DNA from: Mesorhizobium sp. NZP2077
GTDB taxonomy: Bacteria; Pseudomonadota; Alphaproteobacteria; Rhizobiales; Rhizobiaceae
Reading direction: 5' to 3'
Assembly: GCF_013170805.1 (NCBI RefSeq)
Contig: NZ_CP051293.1
Span: 5,214,001-5,278,000 of the forward strand
DNA length: 64,000 nucleotides
Part shown: in pieces, positions 16,876 through 25,959 of the stretch
Layout: each line of letters begins with the position of its first letter
Position numbering within the stretch: the stretch's first letter is position 1
Position numbers and translations under genes: made by a program
The notes under the pieces: generated by a model
Databases searched by the model: none
Told to the model about the DNA's origin: nothing
The model's input: the letters and a program-made list of their open reading frames with translations, nothing else

Positions 16876-17133
16876 AATAACACCCGCAGTGCTTGCTTGC
16901 ACCGCGTTCCTCTCGCTCAAATTCGGAATATGGAAAGCCGCCCTCCGGCGGCGTTAGCCCATGGCCGGAGGGAGACATCTTGTGAAATGCATATCCATGC
17001 TTTTCATCGTTGCCTCCGAGGAGTGTCAGTTACAAAAGAACGCCGCGTATTGAACGAAGCCCGCAGCGTTCGGGCGTGGGCTGATACATGGGTTCCGATG
17101 CGGCATCAAGAGATTTGAGGAAGCGACGACAAG

Positions 17134-18741
17134 ATGGCCACGCTCCAAACCCAGATCTCCCCTTCCTCCGACACGTTTCGCGCCAACGCCGAACGCATGC
17201 GCGCACTGGTCGCCGACATCGCCGAAAAAGCCGCGGCCGTCGAGCGCGGCGGATCGGACGAGGCGCGCGAGCGCCACGTCTCGCGCGGCAAGCTGTTGCC
17301 GCGCGAACGCCTCGCCCAGTTGCTCGACACCGGCTCGCCTTTCCTCGAGATCGGCCAGTTTGCGGCGTGGTCCATGTATGGCGAGGAGATTTCGTCGGCC
17401 GGCATGATCGCCGGCATCGGCCGTGTCGAAGGCACCGAGGTGATGGTCGTCGTCAACGATGCGACGGTGAAAGGCGGCACCTACTACCCGCTGACGGTGA
17501 AAAAGCACCTGCGCGCACAGGAGATCGCGCTGCAGAACAATCTGCCTTGCATCTATCTGGTCGACAGCGGCGGCGCCAATCTGCCCAACCAGGACGAGGT
17601 GTTTCCCGACCGCGAGCATTTCGGCCGCATCTTCTACAACCAGGCCAACATGTCGGCCGCGGGCATCCCGCAGATCGCCTGCGTCATGGGCTCCTGCACC
17701 GCGGGTGGGGCCTATGTGCCGGCGATGTCGGACGAGACGATCATGGTGCGCAACCAGGCGACCATTTTCCTCGGCGGCCCGCCGCTGGTGAAGGCGGCCA
17801 CCGGCGAAGACGTCAGCGCCGAGGATCTGGGCGGCGCGGACGTGCATACGCGGCTTTCCGGCGTCGCCGACCACTATGCGATGGACGACGACCATGCGCT
17901 CGCAATTTGCCGTCGCATCGTCAAGAACCTGAATCGGAACAAGACCGTAAGCCTGAACTCTAGGAAAGCGATTCCGCCACTTCATCCGGCGGACGAACTC
18001 TACGGCATCGTGCCGACGGATCTGCGTCAGCCCTACGATGCGCGTGAGGTGATCGCGCGCCTTGTCGACGGTTCCGAGTTCGACGAGTTCAAGCAGAACT
18101 ATGGCACCACGCTGATCACCGGCTTTGCCCATCTCCATGGCATGCCGGTCGGCATCATCGCCAACAATGGCGTGCTGTTTTCCGAAAGCGCGCTGAAGGG
18201 CGCGCACTTCATCGAGCTGTGCTGTCAGCGCAGGATCCCGCTTGTCTTCCTGCAGAACATCACCGGCTTCATGGTCGGCCGGAAATACGAGGCAGGCGGC
18301 ATCGCCAAGGACGGCGCCAAGCTGGTGATGGCGGTTGCCACCGCCAGGGTGCCGAAGGTGACAATCATCATTGGCGGCTCGTTCGGCGCCGGCAATTACG
18401 GCATGTGCGGCCGCGCTTATTCCCCACGCTTCCTGTGGATGTGGCCGAACGCGCGCATCTCGGTGATGGGCGGTGAGCAGGCGGCAACCGTGCTTGCCAT
18501 GGTCAAGCGCGAAGGCATCGAACGTAAAGGAGGGGAATGGAGCACCGAGGAGGAAGCGAAATTCAAGAAGCCTATCCTGATGAAATACGAGCATGAGGGC
18601 CATCCGCTCTATTCGTCCGCCCGCCTCTGGGATGACGGCATCATCGATCCGGCGAAGACGCGCGAGGTGCTGGCGCTGAGCCTGTCCGCCGCGCTCAATG
18701 CCGAGATCGAGGAGACACGCTTCGGCGTGTTCAGGATGTGA
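17134..18741 (+). CDS. mccB: Methylcrotonyl-CoA carboxylase, carboxyltransferase (beta) subunit
   Basis: Transfers the carboxyl group from biotin to 3-methylcrotonyl-CoA, giving 3-methylglutaconyl-CoA in leucine catabolism. The 535-residue product has both crotonase-like carboxyltransferase halves: [24 protein letters not shown] N-terminus, [34 protein letters not shown], and in the C-half [20 protein letters not shown] and [20 protein letters not shown]. Length fits MccB better than propionyl-CoA carboxylase beta, and the neighbours support this. The matching alpha subunit follows after a small secreted-protein gene. Confidence 0.92.
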   Translation: MATLQTQISPSSDTFRANAERMRALVADIAEKAAAVERGGSDEARERHVSRGKLLPRERLAQLLDTGSPFLEIGQFAAWSMYGEEISSAGMIAGIGRVEGTEVMVVVNDATVKGGTYYPLTVKKHLRAQEIALQNNLPCIYLVDSGGANLPNQDEVFPDREHFGRIFYNQANMSAAGIPQIACVMGSCTAGGAYVPAMSDETIMVRNQATIFLGGPPLVKAATGEDVSAEDLGGADVHTRLSGVADHYAMDDDHALAICRRIVKNLNRNKTVSLNSRKAIPPLHPADELYGIVPTDLRQPYDAREVIARLVDGSEFDEFKQNYGTTLITGFAHLHGMPVGIIANNGVLFSESALKGAHFIELCCQRRIPLVFLQNITGFMVGRKYEAGGIAKDGAKLVMAVATARVPKVTIIIGGSFGAGNYGMCGRAYSPRFLWMWPNARISVMGGEQAATVLAMVKREGIERKGGEWSTEEEAKFKKPILMKYEHEGHPLYSSARLWDDGIIDPAKTREVLALSLSAALNAEIEETRFGVFRM

Positions 18742-18861
18742 TGATGACCGCCATGGGTGAGATCATGCACCCGCTCACAAAATTGCGAGCCGCCTTCGCA
18801 GTGGAGGATATTCGCTACTGCTTATGCTTTAGCCACATCGCGCAATGGGGATCATGTAGAA

Positions 18862-19236
18862 ATGAAGCTGAAATATTTTCCGAAGGCATTCGCGTCAATA
18901 CTTTCAGCATTTCTTGTATTCTCAGCATCTGGCGCGAGCCTGGCCGGATCGCTGGCGGGAAGCGAGGGGGACAAGCGTTTTCCACCGACTTTGTCGGGCG
19001 ATCCGAAGTCGCCATGCACCAAGGCCTACAAGGCCTATGTGGCGGCCGGCGGCCATTCGGCCTACGCCACCACATCGTATTCCAGGGTGGTTTCGCTCTA
19101 CATCGTGTGCGGCGCGCGGCTGAATGCGCCATCGCAAAAGGTGCCGGAGGAGTTGGCGATGAAATCCTGCCTGGCCACACGCGCGCACGACAAGGTGACG
19201 AACGGCGGCGCCTGCGAGATCGCCGCTTCGACGTAG
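18862..19236 (+). CDS. Small secreted hypothetical protein inside the leucine-catabolism cluster
   Basis: A 124-residue protein of unknown function. The ATG at 18862 begins MKLKYFPKAFASILSAFLVF, a signal peptide, with likely cleavage after ASLAGS. The mature part (about 95 residues) has four cysteines, in PCTKAYKAY, YIVCGARLN, MKSCLATRA and NGGACEIAA, which could form two disulfides in the periplasm. It lies between mccB and mccA, in the same direction, with 120 and 48 bp gaps. I recognise no domain. A role in the carboxylase itself is unlikely because the protein is exported. Confidence 0.7.
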   Translation: MKLKYFPKAFASILSAFLVFSASGASLAGSLAGSEGDKRFPPTLSGDPKSPCTKAYKAYVAAGGHSAYATTSYSRVVSLYIVCGARLNAPSQKVPEELAMKSCLATRAHDKVTNGGACEIAAST

Positions 19237-19284
19237 GTTGGCGCCTGCCCAATGGCGCCGCCCGAGACAGACCCGGGAGGCTCC

Positions 19285-21258
19285 ATGTTTAGCAAGATCC
19301 TGATCGCCAATCGGGGCGAGATCGCTTGCCGTGTCCTCCGCACGGCCCGCAAGCTCGGCGTGCACACCGTCGCTGTCTATTCGGATGCCGACGCGAAATC
19401 CCTGCATGTCGAGATGGCCGACGAGGCTGTTCGTATCGGCCCCTCGCCTGTCGGCGAAAGTTATCTGCGCGGCGACAAGATCGTTGCGGCGGCCCTGGCG
19501 ACAGGGGCGCAAGCCATCCATCCCGGTTACGGTTTTCTGTCGGAAAATCCCGATTTCGTCGACCAGGTGGCGGCGGCGGGGCTCACCTTCATCGGCCCGT
19601 CAGCGGCCTCGATCCGTGCCATGGGACTGAAGGACGCCGCCAAGCGGCTGATGGAGAAGGCCGGCGTGCCGGTGGTGCCGGGCTATCATGGTGAGGCACA
19701 GGAGATCGTCCTGCTTGCGTCCAAGGCACGTGAGATCGGTTACCCCGTACTGATCAAGGCGCGCGCCGGCGGCGGCGGCAAGGGCATGCGACGCGTCGAG
19801 CATCCTGATGATTTCTCCGAGGCGCTGTCCAGCGCCCGGCGCGAGGCAAAGGCTGCTTTCGGCGACGACCGCGTTCTGGTCGAAAAATATGTCGACAAGC
19901 CCCGGCACATCGAAGTGCAGGTGTTCGGCGACAATTTCGGCAATGCGGTGCATCTCTACGAACGCGACTGCTCGGCGCAGCGCCGCCACCAGAAGGTGAT
20001 CGAGGAAGCGCCCGCCCCCGGCATGACGCCCGCTTTGCGCAAGGCGATGACGGAAGCCGCCGTGAAGGCCGCCAAGGCGATCAATTATTCCGGCGCCGGC
20101 ACCATCGAGTTCATCGTCGATGCCTCGCAAGGCCTGAAAGTCGACCGCTTCTGGTTCATGGAAATGAACACCCGCCTGCAGGTCGAGCATCCGATCACGG
20201 AAATGGTCACCGGCACCGATCTGGTCGAGTGGCAGTTGCGGGTTGCGTCTGGCGAAAAGCTGCCGAAGACGCAAAGCGAGATCGCGCTTGCCGGCCATGC
20301 CTTCGAGGCGCGCATCTATGCGGAGGACGCGGCAAAAGGGTTCCTGCCTGCAACAGGCACGCTGCATCATCTGAAGTTCCCCGAGCCCGACGCGGCGGTG
20401 CTGCGCATCGAGACCGGCGTGCGGGCCGGCGATGCCATCTCGCCCTTTTACGACCCGATGATCGCCAAGCTGGTCGTCCATGCAAAGGACAGGCAAGCGG
20501 CGCTGGAAGCTCTCGGCGCAGCACTCTCGCAGACCGAAATTGCCGGTTCCACTGTCAACTCCGCCTTTCTTGCCGCGCTTGCCGCCGATCCGGACTTCTG
20601 TGCTGGTGACGTCGACACCGGTTTGATCAGCAGGCATCAGGAGGCGCTGACCGCGGTCGCGCCGCCGACCGGCGAAATCATCTCGGCAGCCGCCCTTGCC
20701 GCCTCCGGTGCCGGAACCTTGTCATCATCGAATGATCCATGGTCTTCGCTTTCCGGCTACGCGCATTTCCACGGCGTCGTGCGGCGCACGCGGCTGAAGT
20801 TCGGCGAGGCCGATATCTCGGCAAAGGTTTCGGTGCGGCCGGACGGGCGCTTCCAGGTGACGCTCGATGCGCCCTACGACAGCGCCAATGCACATGACCT
20901 TCGCGCCGTTCCTCGCCTCGCCCGCTGGCCAGGCCACATCACGGTGTTCGAAGGCGCCGTCGGCTATACATTCGCGGTGCCGGATCCCTTGGCCAGGAGC
21001 GATGAGGCGGCTGCCGCTTCCGGCAGCCTGCGCGCGCCGATGCCCGGCCTGGTCAAGCTGGTGCGCGTGGCAAAGGGCGATGCGGTGATCAAGGGACAAC
21101 CGCTGCTGATCCTCGAAGCGATGAAGATGGAGCACACCATCGCCGCCCCACATGACGGGGTGATTGCCGAGATCGCCATGGAAGGCGCGCAAGTCAGCGA
21201 CGGGACCGTGCTGGTGCGGTTCGTCGAGGAACAAGCTTCGACTGCCGCAACTGGCTGA
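19285..21258 (+). CDS. mccA: Methylcrotonyl-CoA carboxylase, biotin-containing (alpha) subunit
   Basis: Carboxylates its own biotin with ATP and bicarbonate and hands the carboxyl to MccB. About 657 residues: a biotin carboxylase start (FSKILIANRGEIACRVLRTA), ATP-grasp segment (VLIKARAGGGGKGMRRVEHP), RDCSAQRRHQKVIEEAPAP and FMEMNTRLQVEHPITEMVTG, then a linker and the C-terminal biotinyl domain with EAMKMEHTI (biotinylated lysine). The ATG at 19285 is chosen because CGGGAGG lies 5-11 nt upstream. No hydratase or HMG-CoA lyase gene follows; a terminator ends the transcript. Confidence 0.93.
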   Translation: MFSKILIANRGEIACRVLRTARKLGVHTVAVYSDADAKSLHVEMADEAVRIGPSPVGESYLRGDKIVAAALATGAQAIHPGYGFLSENPDFVDQVAAAGLTFIGPSAASIRAMGLKDAAKRLMEKAGVPVVPGYHGEAQEIVLLASKAREIGYPVLIKARAGGGGKGMRRVEHPDDFSEALSSARREAKAAFGDDRVLVEKYVDKPRHIEVQVFGDNFGNAVHLYERDCSAQRRHQKVIEEAPAPGMTPALRKAMTEAAVKAAKAINYSGAGTIEFIVDASQGLKVDRFWFMEMNTRLQVEHPITEMVTGTDLVEWQLRVASGEKLPKTQSEIALAGHAFEARIYAEDAAKGFLPATGTLHHLKFPEPDAAVLRIETGVRAGDAISPFYDPMIAKLVVHAKDRQAALEALGAALSQTEIAGSTVNSAFLAALAADPDFCAGDVDTGLISRHQEALTAVAPPTGEIISAAALAASGAGTLSSSNDPWSSLSGYAHFHGVVRRTRLKFGEADISAKVSVRPDGRFQVTLDAPYDSANAHDLRAVPRLARWPGHITVFEGAVGYTFAVPDPLARSDEAAAASGSLRAPMPGLVKLVRVAKGDAVIKGQPLLILEAMKMEHTIAAPHDGVIAEIAMEGAQVSDGTVLVRFVEEQASTAATG

Positions 21259-21283
21259 CAGCCGGAACTGCATCCTGGATCAC

Positions 21284-21320
21284 AAAGAAAAATGGCCGGG
21301 ACGAACCCGGCCATTTCTTT
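21284..21320. terminator. Bidirectional terminator between mccA and the ABC binding-protein gene
   Basis: AAATGGCCGGG and CCCGGCCATTT form a perfect 11-bp stem with loop ACGAA, flanked by AAAGAAA on the left and CTTT on the right. It serves the two convergent genes in both directions. Confidence 0.88.
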
Positions 21321-21342
21321 AGATATCTGATCGCCAGAGTGA

Positions 21343-22464
21343 CTACTGCGCGATCGGCGCGTATTTGCCGTCATGCCACTGGTTGATGTCGTAGCTGGCG
21401 TTCTTGAGGTCACCCTTTTCGTCGAAGGTGACATCGCCGACTACGGTGCTGATCGGCGTGCCGTTCTTCAACGCTTCGGCAACCTTGGCCGGATCGTCGC
21501 TGCCGGCACGCTTGATGCCTTCGGCGAAAGCCTGGACCACGGCGTAGGAGAACAGCGTGAAGCCTTCCGGCACGAAGCCGCCGGCCTTGATCTTCTCGAC
21601 GGCTGCCTTTGCTTCCGGCTTCGCCTGCGGATCCGACGGGAAGACGAACATGGTGCCTTCACCGGCCGGGCCGGCAACCTGCCAGAATTCCGGCGAGGCG
21701 ATCGAATCCGGCATGATCAGCTGGAACTTGAGGTTCTGTTCGGCCGACTGACGCAGGATCAGGCCGGCTTCAGGATGGTAGCCGCCGAAATAGACGACGT
21801 CGGCCTTGAGATCCTTCAGCTTGGTGACGAGCGCCGAATAGTCCTTCTCGCCGGGGTTGATGGCGTCATAGTAGACTTCCTTGAGGCCGCCGGCGTTCAT
21901 GGTCGCCCTGACGGCGTCAGCCACGCCCTGACCGTAGGCGCTCTTGTCGTGCAGGACGACGACGTTCTTGCCGGCATATTTCTTGGCGATCCACGGGCCG
22001 ATGAAGGCGCCCTGGGCGTCATCACGCGTATAGAGACGCATGATTGTCGGCCAGCCGGCCTTGGCGGCCGCGTCGGTCAGAACCGGGTTCGAGGAAGCCG
22101 GGCTCATCATCAGCGCGGCGGATTCGGCATAGACGGCCGAGGCCGGAATGCTCGAGCCCGAGCAGGCGTGACCGTCGATGAACTTGACGCCATTGGCGAC
22201 GATGCGGTTGGCGACCGACACGGCCTGCTTCGGATCGCACTGGTCGTCCTCGATGTCGAGCTTGATCATCGAGCCGTTGACGCCGCCCGCGGCGTTGATG
22301 GCGTCGGCGGCGGCCTGTGCGCCCTGCTTGAACTGATCGCCGATGGTGGCGAGCTGTCCGGTCATTGGGCCGACCACCGAAACGGTGATATCATCGGCGA
22401 ATGCGACCGGCGCACTCATCATCAGGCCGAAAATGGCCGCGCTCAAAATACTCATTTTTTTCAT
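21343..22464 (-). CDS. Branched-chain amino-acid ABC transporter substrate-binding protein (LivK-like)
   Basis: Periplasmic type I binding protein of the HAAT family. The 373-residue product has a signal peptide (LSAAIFGLMMSAPVAFADD), then VSVVGPMTGQLATIGDQFKQ, GAQAAADAINAAGGVNG, KFIDGHACSGSSIPASAVYA, and a C-terminal NASYDINQWHDGKYAPIAQ typical of LIV-binding proteins. No permease or ATPase gene is adjacent, so it supplies a transporter encoded elsewhere. Its position facing the leucine-degradation genes is suggestive of branched-chain substrates, but the ligand is not proven. Confidence 0.9.
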   Translation of the reverse strand: MKKMSILSAAIFGLMMSAPVAFADDITVSVVGPMTGQLATIGDQFKQGAQAAADAINAAGGVNGSMIKLDIEDDQCDPKQAVSVANRIVANGVKFIDGHACSGSSIPASAVYAESAALMMSPASSNPVLTDAAAKAGWPTIMRLYTRDDAQGAFIGPWIAKKYAGKNVVVLHDKSAYGQGVADAVRATMNAGGLKEVYYDAINPGEKDYSALVTKLKDLKADVVYFGGYHPEAGLILRQSAEQNLKFQLIMPDSIASPEFWQVAGPAGEGTMFVFPSDPQAKPEAKAAVEKIKAGGFVPEGFTLFSYAVVQAFAEGIKRAGSDDPAKVAEALKNGTPISTVVGDVTFDEKGDLKNASYDINQWHDGKYAPIAQ

Positions 22465-22604
22465 GACAATAGAACTCCTCCACTCACGCGCGGCCGCCCC
22501 GGCCGCGCTTCTTCTCAGAGAGGCGGGACAATTTCATCCTTCATTGGGCCTGTCTAGGCGCATCGGCACCGCTCGATTGGGCCTGCGAGGCGACATCCAC
22601 ACGC

Positions 22605-22648
22605 AAAAAAGCCACGCCAGCCTTGTTCCGGCTGGTCGTGGCTTTTTT
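22605..22648. terminator. Strong bidirectional terminator upstream of the binding-protein gene
   Basis: AAAAAAGCCACGCCAGCC pairs with GGCTGG-T-CGTGGCTTTTTT (one bulged T) around loop TTGTTCC. A6 and T6 flank the stem, so it works in both directions. On the minus strand it could end the transcript of the Sel1 protein gene at 22893; no gene ends here on the plus strand. Confidence 0.85.
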
Positions 22649-22718
22649 GCCTGTCGGGCCATTTCCCCAGCGCCCCCGCGCCGCGAACCCCAACGTCGCC
22701 TTCCCTGTCTTCCTGCTG

Positions 22719-22751
22719 ACCATGATCTTACCCGATTTTCGGGATCATGGT
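22719..22751. repeat. Short palindromic repeat (ACCATGATC / GATCATGGT)
   Basis: Perfect 9-bp inverted ends around TTACCCGATTTTCGG. This resembles a shortened member of the intergenic palindrome family (compare the TTTTCGG core at 53161-53167). It lies between the Sel1 gene and the terminator at 22605-22648. Confidence 0.5.
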
Positions 22752-22892
22752 TCGTCGCACGGCCTGGACCTGTCGGCCTGCCGCATTCTTGTTGTTGATG
22801 GCCCGTGGCCTGGCTGTCTGCGCAGCCTTATCCCTGTTTTGGCCCGACCGTCTTCGAGCGGTCTTGGCCGGAGCGTCCCCGTCTGACTGAAC

Positions 22893-23159
22893 TCAGTGCA
22901 TGGTCATCCATTCGCGGGCTTCGCGCAGCGCCTTGGCGATCTCGACCTTCGACATGGCGGCCGACAGTTCAGAGCGTAGTTCCGCAGCGCGGGCCGAGCC
23001 CTTGATGGCGGCGATGTTGAACCATTTATGGGCGGCAACGACGTCGGTCTCGCAGTCGCGGCCGGTCGCATACATCATGCCCAGTTCGAAAAGAATGTCG
23101 GCCTGGGCAGTTGCCCCCATGGCGCCGAAACCTGCTTCAAGCATTTCAAAACGTGCCAT
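22893..23159 (-). CDS. Sel1-like repeat protein, small
   Basis: An 88-residue protein with one Sel1/TPR-like unit: ADILFELGMMYATGRDCETD, then VVAAHKWFNIAAIKGSARAA, then a helical tail. The A-x-x-WF-x-x-AA pattern is typical of SLR repeats, here as a single unit with no signal peptide. Such proteins usually mediate protein contacts; the partner is unknown. It is monocistronic with long intergenic regions on both sides. Confidence 0.8.
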   Translation of the reverse strand: MARFEMLEAGFGAMGATAQADILFELGMMYATGRDCETDVVAAHKWFNIAAIKGSARAAELRSELSAAMSKVEIAKALREAREWMTMH

Positions 23160-23597
23160 TTTAGTCCCCTGTCTGGCTCCCGAGAGCTGCCTCCGTTTGT
23201 CTTGTCCGGGCCGCTCTTTCGATGCTTTCGAGAATGCCTATCAGGCTTGAATCCGTCGTTAAATGGCGTGCTTAATTTGAAGAAAACAAAGCTAAAACAA
23301 GAGGTAAACGCGCAAATTCGTTAAGGATACGAAGCCAGCAATTCAGCCCATTTGCGCTAAATTTGACGAAAATTTTCGCGGGCGGAATCAACACTCCGCT
23401 AACCACGGGAAACAAACACGATGCGCCGGTCGTTTTCATTTCCTCTGCGATAGGCCGGATTCAGGCGCTTTCAAAATCCCAAACTCTTCCCTTGCGGCAC
23501 CGCTTTTGTTTTGCGGGGAGCTGGATTAGCTTACGTTTGCGTAAGCGGCAGACCGGCGAGGCGGAGAATTCGGCCGGCTATCCAAAGGGAGCAAGAC
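23160..23597. other. Intergenic region upstream of the DUF2147 gene
   Basis: About 440 bp, notably AT-richer than its surroundings between 23250 and 23400 (AAGAAAACAAAGCTAAAAC and similar). No protein-coding ORF is convincing. It should contain the divergent promoters for the Sel1 protein and DUF2147 genes. The palindrome GCTTACGTTTGCGTAAGC at 23528-23545 lies 53 bp before the DUF2147 start and could be an operator. Confidence 0.4.
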
Positions 23598-23939
23598 ATG
23601 TTTCGAAAAGTGAGCCTGGCTCTTGCAGCCACATTGATCATGGCGGGCGCGGCGTGGGCCGATCCGATCGAGGGCAACTGGAAGACGCAAGCCGGCGACA
23701 CCGCCGCCATCTCAGGCAGCGGCTCGTTTTCCATCACGCTCAAATCAGGAAAATATGCCGGCAAGACCATCGGCTCGCTGAAAGCGGCCGGCGACAGCAA
23801 ATATGCCGGCAGCATCACCGATCCGGCGAACGACAAGACCTATTCGGGCAAGGCGACATTGTCGGGCACCTCGCTCAAGATGAGCGGATGCGTGCTCGGC
23901 GGACTGATCTGCAAGAGCCAGACCTGGCATAGACTTTAG
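23598..23939 (+). CDS. DUF2147-like small secreted protein, 3' end rebuilt by an integrated element
   Basis: A 113-residue exported protein: signal peptide MFRKVSLALAATLIMAGAAW (cleavage near AWA-D), then DPIEGNWKTQAGDTAAISGS, the DUF2147 opening, and a cysteine pair in SGCVLGGLICKSQTW. DUF2147 proteins are lipocalin-like beta barrels of unknown role. AAGGGAGC lies before the ATG. The last codons TGG CAT AGA CTT TAG (W-H-R-L) lie at the left junction of the element at 23930-31623. A second W-H-K-L-stop at 31619-31633 is the presumed original ending. Confidence 0.82.
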   Translation: MFRKVSLALAATLIMAGAAWADPIEGNWKTQAGDTAAISGSGSFSITLKSGKYAGKTIGSLKAAGDSKYAGSITDPANDKTYSGKATLSGTSLKMSGCVLGGLICKSQTWHRL

Positions 23940-23956
23940 TTCTGCAGACTGATATC

Positions 23957-23989
23957 GGACGGTCTCCAAGACACCAACGGAGACCGTCC
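23957..23989. promoter_or_regulatory. Perfect 11-bp hairpin directly before the recombinase start
   Basis: GGACGGTCTCC and GGAGACCGTCC pair around an 11-nt loop, ending 4 nt before the recombinase ATG at 23994. This occupies the place of a ribosome-binding site. It may block read-through translation from the target gene, serve as an operator, or be part of the attachment site. Confidence 0.6.
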
Positions 23990-23993
23990 AGTC

Positions 23994-25514
23994 ATGCTAC
24001 AGCCTCGCGACCTCAAGGGACGCCGCGCGATTTCCTATGCTCGCTGGAGTTCTGGCAAGCAGGCGCAGGGCGATAGCTCGGCGAGGCAGACAAAGAATGC
24101 CAAGGCTTTCTGTGCGTCTTTTGGTCTGACCCTCGACAGTGAATTGGTAGACGATGGTGTGAGCGCATTCAAAGGCGCGAACCTTGAAGCCGAACTGGGC
24201 CAGTTCGTCGCGGACGTTCGTTCTGGCAAGATACCACGCGACGTAGTCCTGATCGTTGAGAACATTGACCGTATCACTCGCGTGAAGCCAACGCGGGCTA
24301 TCCGCTATTTCCTCGACCTCTTGGACACTGGGCTAACTCTGGTGACCCTGACGGACCAGCGGGTCCACACGAGCGAGGGCTATGACGACAACTTCTCTAA
24401 CCTGATGATGTCCCTCATGGCCATGCAAGCGGCTCACGAGTACAGCGCAAAACTGTCCTATCGGGTGAGCGAGGCCTGGGGACGTAAAGCGGACAAGGCG
24501 CGGGCGGCTGTCGCAAGCGGTAGCGGGGCAAAGATCAAGGTTGCGAAGGTCCCCTTTTGGATTGACCGCGAGACCAACGAATTGAATGTACGCGCCACCG
24601 ATGCGCGGCTTCTCTTTGAACTCGCTAAGGAAGGACACGGCCAGCAGACCATCACACAGATACTAAACACGCGCGGCATCCCTTCTCCCTCAGGGAACAC
24701 ATGGGCTCAAGCCGTTGTTGGTGAAGTCCTCCGCTCCCCAGCCGCCTATGGGTGCCTTGTGCTCAAGGGCGAGGAAGTCCCCGGCTATTTCCCGGCGCTG
24801 CTTAGCGAGACCGAATGGCTCGCCACCCGACAGCGCACCAAGGCCCGGCAGCACAGCAGACAGGTAGGCCGCACATCAAACCTGTTCTCCCGCATGGTCC
24901 ACTGTAGCCACTGCGGCTCTCCGATGGTCCTCACGTCTTCCAAGAAGGGCGGCATGTCATGGGGCTATTTCACATGCACGGGGAAGACGTTCAAGCGTAC
25001 GGAATGCACCGCGCCCAACTGGCGCTATGACCAATTCGAGCGGGAGTTGATTGACCGTATTGGGTTCCTGGCCGTTCCTGTACCGCAGGACCAGACGGCC
25101 CCCGATCTCACAAGGCAACTTGAGGAAACCATAGGTGCCCTTGAGGCCAAGCAATCCAACGTCCTTGCCGGTATCGCCGAGGCAGAAACCGCCGATGTCC
25201 GCAAGGTCCTCTTGGGCAAGGCCGATGAACTAGCCCGCCAGATCGAGGCGAAGCGGCGGGAGATCAGGGCTATCCGCGAGAATGACGCGAGGTTCCGTGA
25301 GAGCGCGGCGGCTGTCGACGACTTCGAGATGGATCAGGAAGAGATCAGGCGGCTGGCCAAGGAGGACCGGAAGGGAGCTCAAGGGCTGATCTCCAACCTC
25401 GTGAAGCGCATCGATCTTGAGAGCGACAGCAAGACTCTCAGGCGGGCGGTTGTCACCATGCGAAGCGGCTACAGCCACGCGCTTGTCTTCGACAGCACCG
25501 GCGAGCCGGGCTGA
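23994..25514 (+). CDS. Large serine recombinase (resolvase/recombinase-domain integrase)
   Basis: A 506-residue site-specific recombinase. The N-terminal resolvase domain has the nucleophile region AISYARWSSGKQAQGDSSAR (serine near 18-19) and VVLIVENIDRITRVKPTRAI. The recombinase domain follows (ITQILNTRGIPSPSGNTWAQ, AVVGEVLRSPAAYG). A zinc ribbon then appears (CSHCGSPMVL, with later cysteines in YFTCTGKTF and RTECTAPNW), and a coiled coil spans about 370-450 (LEETIGALEAKQSNVLAGIA). This architecture belongs to phage and ICE integrases that use short attachment cores. It is the only recombination gene at the left boundary of the element. Confidence 0.93.
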   Translation: MLQPRDLKGRRAISYARWSSGKQAQGDSSARQTKNAKAFCASFGLTLDSELVDDGVSAFKGANLEAELGQFVADVRSGKIPRDVVLIVENIDRITRVKPTRAIRYFLDLLDTGLTLVTLTDQRVHTSEGYDDNFSNLMMSLMAMQAAHEYSAKLSYRVSEAWGRKADKARAAVASGSGAKIKVAKVPFWIDRETNELNVRATDARLLFELAKEGHGQQTITQILNTRGIPSPSGNTWAQAVVGEVLRSPAAYGCLVLKGEEVPGYFPALLSETEWLATRQRTKARQHSRQVGRTSNLFSRMVHCSHCGSPMVLTSSKKGGMSWGYFTCTGKTFKRTECTAPNWRYDQFERELIDRIGFLAVPVPQDQTAPDLTRQLEETIGALEAKQSNVLAGIAEAETADVRKVLLGKADELARQIEAKRREIRAIRENDARFRESAAAVDDFEMDQEEIRRLAKEDRKGAQGLISNLVKRIDLESDSKTLRRAVVTMRSGYSHALVFDSTGEPG

Positions 25515-25590
25515 TTAGGTACCCATACAGAGGAGCGACGCGCTTGCTGCCTCGTGGCAACGCATATCCGCAACATGCTGATATTGCCCG

Positions 25591-25657
25591 CTCATATTGA
25601 GTGATAGACCACGAGAATTAGCGGCTGCTGAATAGGTACTCATATTGAGGGATAGAA
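25591..25657. repeat. Two direct repeats CTCATATTGAG(T/G)GATAGA
   Basis: CTCATATTGAGTGATAGA at 25591-25608 and CTCATATTGAGGGATAGA at 25639-25656 differ at one position and are spaced 48 bp apart. A partial third resemblance (CATAATGATAGACGG) lies near 25684. The CTCA-TATT-GAG core is nearly palindromic. They lie in the 445-bp gap between the recombinase and HTH-protein genes and could be binding sites for the latter. Confidence 0.55.
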
Positions 25658-25959
25658 CGCCCTCTATGACGATTACCCACCCATAATGATAGACGGACGA
25701 AGTTCCTCGCCACTTCGCCCCCATTTTGTTCCCCGCTCGTCGCCAAGGGCACCACGCCCCCACAACCAAGACCTGATGCCTGACTGGTTCACCCGCCGCT
25801 ATTCGGTCGATGAAACTGAGGCCCTTCGGGACGGCAACGCCGCCCGACCCCAGAGCGTGGCCTGAGACGCGTCAAGCCCTGGCCACTCCCTATACTGCCA
25901 ACCTCAGCCAATCGACTCCCAACATGCCCCTAAGGCCCGAAGAAAGGCATTCCATCGCC

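Noticed and set aside
17026..18603. 525-codon minus-strand ORF
   Set aside because: Antisense to mccB, which has full carboxyltransferase signatures.
23957..23989. Terminator of the DUF2147 gene
   Set aside because: The stem has no T-run and lies inside the element; a better terminator for the original gene is at 31664-31692.
25591..25657. CRISPR-like array
   Set aside because: Only two repeats, no regular third unit and no cas genes anywhere in the window.
25515..25769. 84-codon minus-strand ORF with an internal LSLNMS repeat
   Set aside because: The repeat comes from the two DNA direct repeats; no ribosome-binding site or coding bias supports a protein.
25779..25868. 29-codon ORF starting MPDWFTRRYSVDET
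   Set aside because: Too short, no ribosome-binding site, and it overlaps the upstream part of another frame; could be a remnant but cannot be supported.
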